64,000 nt of DNA, taken from NCBI GenBank assembly GCA_031216915.1, contig CM062294.1, positions 396,233,217 to 396,297,216 of the forward strand, read 5' to 3'. Shown here one piece after another: positions 22,653-33,980 of this stretch. Positions within the stretch are counted from its first letter, which is position 1, and the number at the start of each line of letters is the position of its first letter. Under the pieces are notes generated by a model, which was given only the letters and a program-made list of their open reading frames with translations, ran no database searches and was not told where the DNA came from. This DNA comes from Pictodentalium vernedei. Its lineage: Eukaryota; Mollusca; Scaphopoda; Dentaliida; Dentaliidae. A program made the translations under genes and the position numbers.

Positions 22653-22872
22653 AATTAAATGGTTAATGTCTGATATTTTTACTCAAGTTAACAAAATTTA
22701 TAAATTTGTCCCTTGAGTGCAACAAAGCTTTGCAATGCTAAAGCATTGCAAAGCCTTGTTGCACTAAAGGGCAGATATACACCACAACTCATGGTATTCT
22801 GTAGATTATGAGGCCTAAAACATAAAACAAACCAAGAATATGAACTTTTGATGGTGAAGAAATAATTAGAAA
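22653..22872 (+). repeat. Fold-back repeat family D, copy 1
   Basis: Core arms 22,710-22,739 and 22,742-22,771 are reverse complements (30 bp, two mismatches, 2-nt loop). The flanks (GTCTGATATTTT, AAACAAACCAAGAA) match, in inverted orientation, those around 63,465-63,700, so this is a dispersed family of ~220 bp. Confidence 0.85.
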
Positions 22873-22875
22873 AAT

Positions 22876-25800
22876 AAATGAAAGTGTCAATGACACTGTA
22901 GCTCAACTTGTCAAGACAAAGACATGCACGTGTAGTATGTGACACAGCAATGACAAACATCTAGGTAATGACCTGATAACAAAGGTACATATAAAGTATT
23001 GTAACAGTCTGTACATAAATACTGACCGTTGCCTGTAACAAATGGAAAAGGTAAAGTATTGTAAAGGTGGGTAACAGTCAGATGCTAAACTAGAAAAGAA
23101 AACTTTGAGTCCCAGAGTGGGTCTGACTGAACCCCAAAATATTTGTTCTCATAGCACAGTGATAACAAAGGCATCCCAAAACACACTTGTTCCTGTCCCA
23201 AGGTGAAAACAAAGGTACCCAAGAAGTTTTGTGAAGATCAATTCATAAATACGAGCGGTATAGAACTTGTGACAAAAAACTGATTGGACCTAATTTTGGT
23301 ACAAAATGGCCACTGGTAGCCATCTTGAATTTTGGACAGTACCCAGAAACACTCATTCTCGTCCCAAGGTGATAACAAAGGTACCCAAAAAGTTTTGTGA
23401 AGATCGGTTCATAAATACAGCCTCTACCCTGAGCCATATTGACATGTGTGCTCACATTGTGTAAGTAGCACTGAATAAATCAAAGTTCATCTAATTTGCA
23501 TAATTTCTGCATGAAAAAAAAAACCCTTACAATATGTGATGTATTCCATGTTACTAAACATTCATACAAAAATTTATTCAAATCAGAACTTTCATACAGA
23601 AGTTCTGTACAAAAGACTGACTGCACTAATTTTGGTACAAAATGGCTGCTGGTGGCCATCTTGAATTTTGGACCACACCCAAAAACACTCGCTCTCATCC
23701 CACGGTGATAACAAAGGTACCCAAGAAGTTTCGTAAAGACTGGTTCATAAATATGGCCTCTAGTCTGAGCTGTATAGAAGTTGTGTACAAAAAAACTGAT
23801 TAGACCTAATTTCGGTACAAAATGTACACTGGCAGCCATCTTGAATTTTAGACCGTAACCAGAAACACTCGTTCTCGTCCCAAGGTGATAACAAAGGTAC
23901 CCAAGACATTTCGTGAAGATGAGTTCATAAATACAGACTCTAGTCTGAGCCATATTGACATGTGTACTTACTGTGTGTAAGTCGCACTGAAAAAATCAAA
24001 GTTCATCTAATTTGCATAATTTCTGCACGAGAAAAAAACCTGTATTATATGTGATGTATCCCATGGTACTAAACATTCACACAAAAAATTATTCAAATCA
24101 GCACTTTCATATGGAAGTTCTGTGCAAAAATCTGATTGCACCTAATTTTGTACAAAATGGCTGCCATCGGCCATCTTGAATTTCGGACCGGACCCAAAAA
24201 CACTTGTTCTCGTCCCACGGAGATACCAAAGGTACCCAAGAAGTTTCGTAAAGATCGGTTCATAAATACGGCCTCTAGCCCGAGCCGTATTGGCATTTGC
24301 ACTTACAGTGCTGAAAGTAACACCAAAAACATCAAAATTAGTCTAATTTGCACAATTTATGCACGAGAAAAAAACCCGTATTATATGTGATGTATCCCAT
24401 GGTACTAAACATTCATACAAAAAATTATTCAAATCAGAGCTTTCATATGGAAGTTCTGTACAAAAAACAGATTTCTGCATCATCGGTACAAAATGGCGGC
24501 TGGCAGCCATCTTGAATTTCGGACCGCACCCAAAAACACTAATTCTCGTCCCACGGTCATAACAAAGGAACCCAAGAAGTTTCGTAAAGATCGGTTCATA
24601 AATACGGCCTCTAGCCCGAGCCATAGCAGCTTGGCACTTACAGCTCTGAAAGTAACACTAAATAAATCAAAGTCAGTCTAATTTGCATAATTTACGCACG
24701 AGAAAAAAACCCGTATTATATGTGATGTATCCCATGGTACTAAACATTTATACAAAATTTTATTCAAATCAGAACTTTCATACAGAAGTTCTGTACAAAC
24801 AAGAGGCCCCACGGGGCCTGAAGCACTCATCTTGTACAGAACACAATTTAAACAGAGTCCAAGAATGAGTCTGCATTAAGCAAGCCATCTCCATAGGCTA
24901 CACTGTCAATCCTTGAGTCCCTCAGGAGTGACAAAAATAATCTGGGCATCATGCCTTTTCTTCAGTTGATCATAAGTAAAATGTAGAGCTCCCCTATGAA
25001 GCCCCTTGATACAACCTATATGGATTAATCTTAGTACCTCTAGAAGGTACTGAATACAAAATTTTCAATTCTTCAGCAGAATGGCCAATTCCGGCTCCCA
25101 TAGAGAGCCCAAATATTAACCCAGGCTCTTGATTTGAACACAGTTAAATCTGACTTCCCTAGAGATGTTGTGTACCGAATATGAAAGCATTCTGACTGTT
25201 GGATCTGAAGAAGAGAAATTGTAAAGAAATTTCTTCGAATTGCACTAAGTTCAAATTTGGGCTACCATAGCGAGCCCAAATATTGACCTATGGATCCGAT
25301 TTGAACAAACTTGAATCTGACCCCCCTAGAGATGTTGTATACCAAATGTGAAAGCATTCTGACAAGTGAATCTGAAGAAGAAGATTTTTGAATAAATTCC
25401 CTCATATTGTACTAAGTTAAATTTCATGTTCCCATATGGAGCCCAAATATTAACCTAGGCACTCGAATTGAACAACCTGGAATCTGACCTGCCTAGAGAT
25501 GTTGTATACCAAATATAAAAGTATTCCGACTGGTGGATCTGAAGAAGAAGATTTTTAAAGAAATTTTCTCATATTGCACTAAGTAAAAATTTGGGCTACC
25601 ATAGTGAGCCCAAATATATACCTAGGGATCTGATTTGAACAAACCTGAATCTGACCCCCATAGAGATGTTGCATACCAAATATCAAAGCATTCTGACTGA
25701 TGGATCTGAAGAAGAAGATTTTTTTAAATTACCCTCCATATTGAACAAAGATCAAATTTGGACTTCCGTAGGAAGCCCAAATATTAACCTAGGGACTTGG

Positions 25801-26996
25801 TTTGAACAATCTAGAATCTGACCCTCATAACAATGATGTATACCAAATATTAAAAGATTCTGACTGGTGGTTCTGAAGAAGAAGATTTTTAAAGAATATT
25901 CCCCATATTACCCTATGTTAAAACTTCGGGCTCCTGTAGAGAGCCCAAATATGAACCAATGAGCTTTATTTCAACAAACTTTTATCTGATCCCCCTATGA
26001 ATGCTGTATACCAAATATCAAAAGATTCTGATGATTGGTTCTGGAGAAAAGATTTTTTAAAATTTTTGCAAATATGCTGACACAGCATTTTTTCGATGCC
26101 CATTACAGAACACCCTAACATAACAGATGGCAATTTTTTTTTACCATTCAATTCTACTGGACATAAGGATACTTCATACCAAATAAAAGCTCTCTGTTCC
26201 GTGGGGTTTGGGAAATATGGGCGTTTGAAAATATTTCTATTTTTAGCTCCCAGGGTTCCCATGGGGATGCGGGAATTTTTTTTTTTGCATGGGTCATGTA
26301 CTTATGACCCAATAATACCACAAACCAAATTTGGTTCATACCGGACCATCGGTTCAGAAAATAGAAATTTTGGGCGGGGCCAAAAATCTTACCCCTCCTA
26401 TTACAAAGCCAAATATTACTTCACGAACTTCGTTTGAACAAACTTGATTCTACACCTCATATGGAAGCTCCATAGCAAATATCAAGTCATTGTACACACT
26501 GGTTCTTGAGAAGAAGATTTTTAAAATATTTGGGTGCATTTTCCCCCACTCCCTCCCTATGGGGCTGGGCATGCTGAGTTGAACAAAAATGAAATGCCCC
26601 TTTGGGACCATCACTCACACAAACTTTCACTTGAATTGGCCCAGTGGCTTTGGAGGAGAAGACCAAAACATGGTGTTGACGGACGACGGACGGGAAGCGA
26701 TGAGATTAGCTCAGCTTGACTTTGTCAAGATGAGCTAAAAACTGATTTTTGCATCATCGGTACAAAATGGCCACTGGCAGCCATCTTGAATTTCGGACCA
26801 CACCTAAAAACACTCGTTCCCGTCCCAGGGTCATAACAAAGGTACACAAGAAGTTTCGTAAAGATCGGTTCATAAATACGACCTCTAGCCCGAGCCATAG
26901 ACAATTGTTGACGTACGGACAGACGTACGGACGGACAGACGGACGACGGGCCATGACAATAGCTCAAATTTGACTTCGTCAAAGTTGAGCTAAAAA
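22876..26996 (+). mobile_element. Family B element, copy B-2, interrupted by C-3
   Basis: 5' part 22,876-24,798 starts AAATGAAAGTGTCAATGACA. The 3' part 26,742-26,996 finishes with a TTTGAC-TTC-GTCAAA hairpin, then GTTGAGCTAAAAATAA. B modules run through both parts. Element C-3 sits in the A-rich GTACAAAAAACTG site, which is uninterrupted in neighbouring B modules (for example near 24,457). A GGACAGACGGACGACGG tract precedes the 3' end. Confidence 0.82.
24799..26741 (+). mobile_element. Family C element, copy C-3, nested in B-2
   Basis: Begins ACAAGAGGCCCCACGGGGCC with CTCATCTTG, ends CAAGATGAGCTAAAAA, exactly complementary. About 1.94 kb, close to C-1 after removing that copy's SINE. Its junctions with B-2 define the family C termini: sequence outside resumes the B module at ACTGATTTTTGCATCATCGG. 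Confidence 0.9.
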
Positions 26997-27307
26997 TAAA
27001 ATTAAAAAAATGCCCACCCACGTACAACTTTACTGCCAAAAATGGTCCGGGAAGCATGATTCACTTTGTGGGGCCTTTATTGAATTTTACTGTATGGAAC
27101 AGTACATAAAATGCCAATTTCAAAAAAAAAATTTGTGGGATCAGAAGGAGAGGCATAGAACAACAGGCTACTAGTAAATTAGGCAATGCAATGTTGGTCC
27201 CTTCAACTGGATGCAACATTTTGTTCTAATTCATTAATTTCAATTCCCTGGTTGTGTTTATGGTCCTGAAATGTGGCATAAAAATTTTCCTACAATTATT
27301 ATAAAAG
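26997..27307. other. Unassigned spacer
   Basis: About 40 bp after the B-2 end, AAAATGGTCCGGGAAGCA and TTTGTGGGGCC resemble the sequence directly after the B-4 end (62,456-62,500). Otherwise no feature. Confidence 0.4.
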
Positions 27308-27560
27308 TTATTTCTTATCAACCTACCTCACAATTGTACACAACAGGCTTGCACTACAGTGAAAGTTGGTAACTGAAGTATACTCTCTATTTTGTTCCTT
27401 CTCAAGCGATTTGGGAAAGAAAAAGTGGTGCAAATGCACAAAGAAAATATAAGCCAAAACTGGGTCGAGTGTGACCAGTGCGCACCCAGTAGGGGACACT
27501 CTTCTCTGTACTAATCCATTGCTTCTGGTACCAGTGCACAGACATTTAACCAACATGTCA
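27308..27560. repeat. DIRS-2 left inverted terminal repeat
   Basis: Reverse complement of about 33,215-33,467 with substitutions and small indels; anchors such as AAAAAGTGGTGCAAA and CTGTACTAATCCAT are shared. Confidence 0.85.
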
Positions 27561-28584
27561 TTCTTTTTTGTTCTGCAATCTTGTGAAGATGCACTTTTGA
27601 TTCGATGTTGATGATGTTCCTGTTCTGAATTATGGACTCAAAGCTGTTGCTTCACCATCCAGGCATACAGGGTTGTGTTTTTGTATCTTCTCTTGATTTT
27701 TCACATTATTTTTCATAATATATATATTTTCTCTATACCGGTTTTGCGGGCGATATTCACGTACCATGCTGTTTTGATCTCTTGTTCATTAATGCTAAAC
27801 TTTTGGGTTTTGCGTTTATCTGAGTTTGGTTTCAGCTGGGGACTGTAGTGGCCGATTTTCCCCCCTTTGTTGAGAGTCGAATTTCTGCCAGTTTTTCCCC
27901 TTTTGGTTGTTGGGGAACTTTCCTGTTCCCATCGGGCTTTTGATTCCTGCCTCCTTACTCTGGTAGCTGGGGGTGTCCTGATTTATTTTTCTTTGGGTTC
28001 ACCTTCCCATCTACATTGCTCTCATCATATATGCCTAGGACTATTCCTTGCAGGCGATGTTTGTTGCCTTAGCAGATTCGGGTAATGAGCTTAGGGAGGC
28101 CCTCTTCTAGCTCATGCAGGTTCTTTCCAAGCGTCTTCCTGTTGCCTCCAGTCAGGCTACTAGTGGTTTTCAGGCACCCTCGGTGGCGCCACCTCCTGGG
28201 ATTGGAAGCAGGCCGCTTTCTGATTCCTCTGATGTTCTTACACCATGAGAGGCATTGGCTGGTATGCCCGAGATGAGCTATGCATCTTTTGACTCTGGGG
28301 ATGAGTCAGACCTGACGTTGAGAGCCATCAGTCTTCTGACTTGGGGGCGACTCTTGACTTTGTGTTTGAGTTCCTTCCTGAACTTAAACCATCAGTCCAG
28401 CCGGAGGTTTCAGCCAGGCCGCAATAATCAGTCGCATGCCTACAGCTTGGGGAGCTACCTGCTTCTGGATGCCTTTGACCACACCAGTCAGTACAGGGGG
28501 GGGGGTCAAAACTTCTGCAGAATTGGACTCTAAGCTGAGCTCCACGGCTATGAAGACTTCATTCTTCACTGGGGCTGATGGCTT

Positions 28585-29273
28585 TTGCCCCCTGTGCATT
28601 ACCATCCTATGATTCCGCTAATCCATCGGTCTGCCAGACATCGACGGTCTTGGATCAGGACTCCTCCCTTCAAGCCCAAGTCGGCTGTTATTCCTATGGC
28701 AACTTTGGAGTCTCTGTTGGGCTTATCCAGAGAGATACTGGGCCTATTTTCTCTCTCAGATCATGTCGTCTTTGCCTTGGCTGCTTATGTGCCTCCAGAT
28801 AAGTTTGACGACATACAGGCTCCCTTGCGTGTGATTTCTAAGGCTCTCATGCATCTTACTCACACGCATGCCTGTAACACGTCTAATCTAGAACTACTTC
28901 ATTATGATGCAGTGTTGGACACTAGCTGTTCCCTTCCTGAAGTGCAGGTCACCGCACTTCGATCTGCTTCTTTGGTGGGTCCGCATCTATTCCGTGGTGA
29001 CAATCTGGAATGATGTCATGTGTCATTCCAAAGATCAGCTGCTGCTTTGCCATCTTGATCAGCCTTCTGTTGGAGGCCGAGGGCTGTTCAAAGCCTACCA
29101 AGTGCCCTTCTGCTTCCTCTGCGAAGCCAAGGGCTGATCCTCCTGCCTCCTCTTCTTCCTCTTACTCACGTGGTAAGGGTAAGCATCGACAGAACAGAGG
29201 GAGGTCTCAGGATCCTTCTATTAGCAGAGGAGGTGTTTTCTCCTCTCACGGGCCTCGCCAGGGCTCGAAATGA
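28585..29273 (+). pseudogene. DIRS-2 gag-like ORF1 remnant (C-terminal part)
   Basis: Frame 28,585-29,013 contains a segment (PLRVISKALMHLTHTHAC, NLELLHYDAVL) that aligns by eye with the ORF1 C-terminal half of DIRS-1 (SLRLLSRAVAYST, NLELVRRDAAL). A frameshift moves the reading to 29,010-29,273, which ends in a Ser/Arg-rich tail similar in character to the DIRS-1 tail. The upstream 27,860-28,580 stretch probably held the N-terminal part but is too decayed to read. Confidence 0.6.
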
Positions 29274-30312
29274 AGGTCCTCACCTCGATTCGTCTCAGGC
29301 TGGATGAAGGATATCCGAGTTTGCAGACCGTTTGGGCCACAATCACATCTGATCCTTGGGAGTTAGATGTTGTTTGGTCCAGTCTGTGGATACCCTTTTG
29401 GAGGCATCCCACTCTGTCACAGGTGCCGCTTCCAACCCAAGTTCCTTCAAATGGTTCACGTCAGGAACTTTTGATCATGGAGATAGACAATCTCCTTTCA
29501 AAGGGGGCGATCGAGGTTGTCAAGAACATTAATTCAGTGGGATTTTATTCTCCCGTTTTTGGTGGTGAAGAAGGACGGCCGACTCCGACCGGTTATCAAT
29601 CTGAGTATCCTGAACAGCTGCATGTCAGACCTTTCCAACACTTTCTGCTCAGTCATTGGAGGCCAAATGTCAATGTCCTCTGGATCTGGTGCTTCAGTTA
29701 CCAGCATCTATCAGTAAACACCTTCTTCCCTGGACGGATATTATGCAGGGAGTTCCGTTGGACTTGCCCACTTCCGATCGTGTTCTGACAGCAGATCTCA
29801 GATAGGGTGCGACATTGGATCCTCTAGGTCTTTCCCTTCACTATGTTTGGGACCAGGATCAGGCAGCTCTTCACATCAACCTGAAGGGGCTTCTTGCTCT
29901 TCTTCTAAATTTCCGGCAGTGGATCCCTTACCTTTCGAATCGTCAGGTCCTTCTGTTGTCTGGCAATTCGACAGTGGTAGCTAACATTCGGAACCAGGGT
30001 GGCACAAACTCGGTGGTTCCCATGTACGAATTGGCTCAGGATCTTGTACTGCTCGTTCAGGACATCAACTTCTGGGGGGTGGTTCATCACATTCCCGGTC
30101 ATCTGAACGTCCTAGCCGACATCCTATCAAGACAGAGCAGGATAATTTCCACCGAGTGGATGCTTCACAGAGCAGTGTTCCAGTCACTTTGCGATCTCTG
30201 GGTTCGTACCCACATTGATCTGTTGGCGAGCCATTGGGAACCATCAGGTGGATACTTTTGTGTTCCTGTGTCCAAATCCTCTGGCTTTAGCTGTGGATGC
30301 TCTGTCACTTGA
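29270..30312 (+). pseudogene. DIRS-2 RT and RNase H remnant with deleted RT core
   Basis: The RT start is readable (LLSKGAIEVVKN..SVGFYSP), then a frameshift leads to VVKKDGRLRPVINLSILN, both matching DIRS-1 ORF2 residues 182-225. The catalytic YxDD block is absent: only ~430 bp separates this segment from the RNase H motif LLSGNSTVVANIRNQGG, versus ~1.1 kb in DIRS-1. The RNase H end (HIPGHLNVLADILSR, then WVRTHIDLLASH) is in frame 29,815-30,312. In the third RNase H motif the DIRS-1 SDN reads SGN, so one acidic residue is lost. Non-functional. Confidence 0.8.
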
Positions 30313-30566
30313 TTGTAAGGTCTAGTCAGCTACGCCTTCCCACCGGTTCCGTTCTGCGCAAGTTCTAGCCACGATATGAAACTGCAGTTGTCGAATCATT
30401 CTGATCACCCCCATCACCTCTGCGGGCGTGGTTCCGGTACATCTCCCTTTACATCGCAACCTTCTCTGTCAGGGTCACCCGAGGAGGTTTCACCCTGACC
30501 CGACATCATTGTGCCTTCACATATATCTTTTGACCGGTCCTGTCTCCTCCATACAGGTTTTTCAAG

Positions 30567-31170
30567 ATGAGCAGTGAAGTGCATTTCTTCTTCAAGGCGG
30601 CACTCCATTGGTTTAAGCCTATGCGGCTAAGTGGAAGGTCTTCTGTCGATGGAATGCTGATCATTCTGTTGCTTATGCCAACCCTTCGATTACACAGACT
30701 GCTGAGTTTCTGGCTTATCTGTTTGATTCTCAGGGTCTCCAACCTGTTACCATCAAGGGGTACAGGTCTATGCTTTTGGAGACCTTTTCGTATGTGGGAA
30801 AGCTTCGTACAACCAGACAGTTATTCGGAATGGCAGGAAGCCATTCTTTCGGTCTCTGATCCCTGGTCAACAGAAGATCTCTCCTCAATCCATTTCTAGG
30901 TAGATTTAATGTCTCGTTATTCACACGTCATAGGCTTGTTTTAGCTATGGATGATTGTTTTTCTACCCACGAGGTGCATGCAGTGTCTACCTCCTGGGCT
31001 TATTCTAACTCTGTCAAGTTGTCGGATGCAATGCCTACTGGAGAAACGCTTCTACTTTCTCCACCTTCTACCAGCATCAGTTGCAGGAGCAGTCTGAGGA
31101 CCTTTTTTCTTTAGGACCCATTTTCATCAGGACCTCTTTCTTCTGCTCAGGCTGTTATCAACCCTAGCTG
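30567..31170 (+). pseudogene. DIRS-2 tyrosine recombinase remnant
   Basis: In broken frames the sequence encodes KWKVF-W, AYLFDSQGLQPVTIKGYRSM and HEVHAVSTSWAYSNS, which align with DIRS-1 recombinase segments. The HxxR catalytic pair reads HEVH, so the arginine is lost. Multiple frameshifts and deletions are present. Confidence 0.75.
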
Positions 31171-31438
31171 TTAGGCTTTTCTTTCAGCATCAGTTCTGAC
31201 CCTTTTCTTGGTAACTGTCCTTTCTGTCTGTGTGTCACACATGGCCATACGCCTCAGGCCCCAAAAAATTAATGGTTTGGTTCCGATTATATAGCAGAAA
31301 AAAGTAGTCGGTTGGTCGGGATATATATATATATTTTTTTTTTCTTCTTTGAATTTGTCCTTGAGTTAATTTTTAGGATCAAATTCTTCCAACAATTGTG
31401 ACTGAAATATACTGCTTTGATATTCTGTTGAGTCTGAA

Positions 31439-31891
31439 TTGCCAAATTACACCCAAAATGGCAGTTTATCAGCAGATGCTTGGGGTCGCAGTGGCTCAGT
31501 AGGTAGAGGTGCAGGCTGCAAGCCGAGAGGTCCTCGGTTCGAATCCCACCAGCAGCAACTGCATTGTGTCCTTGGGCAAGACACTTCACCCCCATTGCCC
31601 ATGTGGGGGCATGGTGATGCTGTGCACTAAGGCGTACTGCATGTCGATGGTGCACCTGTCTTCAACCAATGCTAACCCTGCTTGTGTGGAGTTAGTATGT
31701 TGGGGAGCTGACAGTTGCTCACCATTGCTCGGTGGTTCTCTCTGGGTACTCCGGCTTCCTCCACCCGTAAAACTGTTGTGGTCATGATTAGCCATTGTGC
31801 AGAAATATGTGGCCTTAAACACAAATAAATAAATACATCAGCAGATGCTTTATTCGCGATTGCAGCGGACATTTCGGGTGTAATTCCGCAA
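31439..31891. mobile_element. Small MITE-like palindromic element, split by a SINE
   Basis: After removing the SINE and one target duplication, the ends TTGCCAAATTACACCC and (reverse complement of the right end) TTGCGGAATTACACCC form ~25-bp inverted repeats around a short core, about 84 bp in all. No clear target duplication for this element. Confidence 0.65.
31482..31836 (+). mobile_element. tRNA-derived SINE with 14-bp target duplication
   Basis: Starts GGGGTCGCAGTGGCTCAG; A box TGGCTCAGTAGG at 31,492-31,503, B box GGTTCGAATCC at 31,536-31,546, then the CCTTGGGCAAGACACTTCAC body and an (AAAT)n-like tail. ATCAGCAGATGCTT flanks both sides (31,468-31,481 and 31,837-31,850). About 355 bp, the same family as the - strand copy at 17,068-17,441. 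RNA polymerase III transcription is expected from the boxes. Confidence 0.92.
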
Positions 31892-33030
31892 CTTAAAAAT
31901 GATACTGACTCAGAGGTGTCTTGATATTATTATCATCAGCGGTCATGAGCAGATTCTGATGTGAAGTGTGCGTATGCACCTCACTTTATCGTGGGAAGTG
32001 TTAAAATTAACGTACCTGAGCACATGAAATACACTGACATTTTAAGTGACTGTGGTACTGGACTGGTCGAGTATCATTGTATTTATCTTGGCAGAGGAAG
32101 CACAAATGACTTGCTTTTGTTTATTTGAAAACAATGTACCTTGCATCGGTCTTATATCAAACACTTGCATGCACACTGTTTTGAAGGCAAGATGCTATCA
32201 TGGCGTCATGGTGTCCAAACAGTCAATCACTTTGAAGTACAAGTGTAAAACTACAGGGAATCCCTTGGAGAATCCCAACAAAAATTTCCTGGTTTTAAAC
32301 AGCAGGAATGCGATTGGTCGAATGTTCAATGTGACTGACTATGCAACCTTTGTGTAATACAGTACATGTGGTTATGGCTTTTCACCTCAACGTATTTATG
32401 ACAAATTAGAGGTAAACAATGCTCTATCATTTTTGTAATAATGACGATTGTCAAAACAAACCACTTGAACAGTTTAGAATTAAAAGTATTAAAGAAAGGT
32501 CCCGAAGTCTACGAAGTTAGACAGGGTGGTAAAAAGGGAAAGACCCCAAATTTAAACCAACAGCAATCTGCACCAGTGAGGTAAAAAATACCGAAAAGTC
32601 ACTTCTAGTAAATCGCGATAAACAAGTTCAAATTTGCATACCACAGTTAAAACAACTTCGGTATACAATTACCAATTATGATTAAATTTGCTGATGACAG
32701 TTTTGAACATGGTACTGATTATATATATAAATTGGTATACCAAAAAAACACCCAACACTATTTGTGTCGTTGTTGTGAAAGTTGGCATCTGTGTGTTTTT
32801 TCTGTTTCTTTTCAATTTCAATAAAAAATTTTTATGGTTGGGGTGCAAAATTAGGGTCGGCCGGGTAACCAGAACCAAATCATTATTTTCTTTTTATCCT
32901 CATCTCTCATTGTCTTTCTCAATGTTTGTGATGCAATGGTTTTATATGCCTTTCTTATGTCCACGGTTCCAGTGCAGTTGTGCTATGTGGGGGTTGGTTA
33001 TGTGATTCCCTCCTCCTATTGTCTATTCAG
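31892..33030. other. Unassigned DIRS-2 3' region
   Basis: Lies between the recombinase remnant and the internal complementary region. It is longer than the corresponding part of DIRS-1, so it probably holds further insertions, but I could not delimit them. Confidence 0.35.
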
Positions 33031-33126
33031 CATGTTGTAAACAATTGTGAGGAAGGTCAATAAGAAATTTAAATTTCATAGTAATTTTCCTTTCTTATTA
33101 TACCTACCACAATTGAATTGTTCAAC
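33031..33126. repeat. DIRS-2 internal complementary region
   Basis: The first half (GTTGTAAACAATTGTGAGG, then AATAAGAAAT) is complementary to the outer left end at 27,308-27,350. The second half (TTTCCTTTCTTATTATACC) is complementary to the outer right end at about 33,420-33,467. Joined complements of both ends are the hallmark of the DIRS internal complementary region, thought to template end completion. Confidence 0.82.
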
Positions 33127-33214
33127 AGGAGGCCCTCCCATCTTCTTATTCGGGTAAGAATCCTTCCTTCCCACTGATCATATTACTCCAATGTTGGCAG
33201 TTTCAAATAGAATG

Positions 33215-33467
33215 ACACGTTGGTTATACCTCTGCACACTCTAACCGGAAGCCATGGATTAGTACAGAAAAGAGTTCCCCTGCTGGGTGTGCACCGGTCG
33301 CACTCGACCCAGTTTTCGCTCATTTTTTCTTTGTGCTTTTGCACCACTTTTTCTTTCCCAAATCACTTGGACTTCCGAGTTAGGGACTTCCCACTGTAGT
33401 ACAAGCCTGTTGTAAACAATTGTGGTAGGTATAATAAGAAAGGAAATTTACTATAAAATTTAAATTT
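33215..33467. repeat. DIRS-2 right inverted terminal repeat
   Basis: Partner of 27,308-27,560; see DIRS-2. Confidence 0.85.
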
Positions 33468-33948
33468 TTACCACTGTACATCGTTATGTTGACAAACATG
33501 AAATGCTGGAATCTTCTGTACTTATTACAGGCAGGGATGTTGCCAAGGGGTTTCAATGTAATGGGGGTGAGGGTGGGGGTGCATATAAGATGCATTTGGT
33601 GCCAGTCAGTGTCACAGAGACTCCCAAATACCTGTGTTTAGGGTAACCCGATACACCCTAAAAAATTATGCAGACCATAAATATTTTATCATGTAAAAGT
33701 CGCTCATATAGGTTGTTGTAACCCTAAATTTCCATCCAACTTCAACTGTGATTTTGATGCTGACTCTGGAGTTCAAGCTTTCAAATTAATGTGTAGAAAT
33801 ATATTTGTCATGTGGAACAAGTAACAAGTTCCAGTTATGCAAAGGAAATGGCATCTGATAAACAGATGAACATTTACAACATGATACGTAAGAAGTAATT
33901 TTATCACCTATTTTTGCGGTAAATGCCACATTCGCAAGGGCGGATCCA
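33468..33948. other. No feature recognised
   Basis: AT-rich flank of DIRS-2 with no repeat terminus or coding sequence recognised. Confidence 0.4.
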
Positions 33949-33980
33949 GAGGGGGGGGGGGACTAGTCCCCCCCCCCCTC
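33949..33980. repeat. Perfect 32-bp G-run/C-run palindrome
   Basis: GA, eleven G, ACTAGT, eleven C, TC: an exact inverted repeat. It could fold as a hairpin, or each run could take part in G-quadruplex or i-motif structures. Confidence 0.93.

Larger units (their letters stand above)
27308..33467 (+). mobile_element. DIRS-like tyrosine-recombinase retrotransposon, decayed (DIRS-2)
   Basis: Bounded by inverted repeats of ~250 bp (27,308-27,560 and about 33,215-33,467), which share TTCCAAATC/GATTTGGGAAAG, GGGTCGAGTGTGACC and AATTGTACACAACAGGCTTG in opposite orientations. An internal complementary region lies at 33,031-33,126. Between them, in + order, are broken gag-like, RT, RNase H and tyrosine recombinase segments recognisably similar to DIRS-1. 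About 0.7 kb of the RT core is missing. A SINE and a small MITE-like palindrome sit in its 3' part. Terminal inverted repeats plus RT-RNase H-tyrosine recombinase order is diagnostic of the DIRS group. Confidence 0.85.

Noticed and set aside
23480-23953. 157-codon - frame (and similar frames at 10,235-10,722 and 52,730-53,118)
   Set aside because: These follow family B modules on the antisense strand; repeated peptide phrases simply mirror the DNA repeat and break in other copies.
28085-28605. Short frames upstream of the DIRS-2 gag remnant
   Set aside because: No similarity I can see to DIRS-1 ORF1 and several frame changes; treated as decayed DIRS-2 sequence.
31482-31555. Possible tRNA gene
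   Set aside because: A and B boxes are present, but the anticodon arm does not fold properly, and the sequence continues into a SINE body with an A-rich tail and a 14-bp target duplication.
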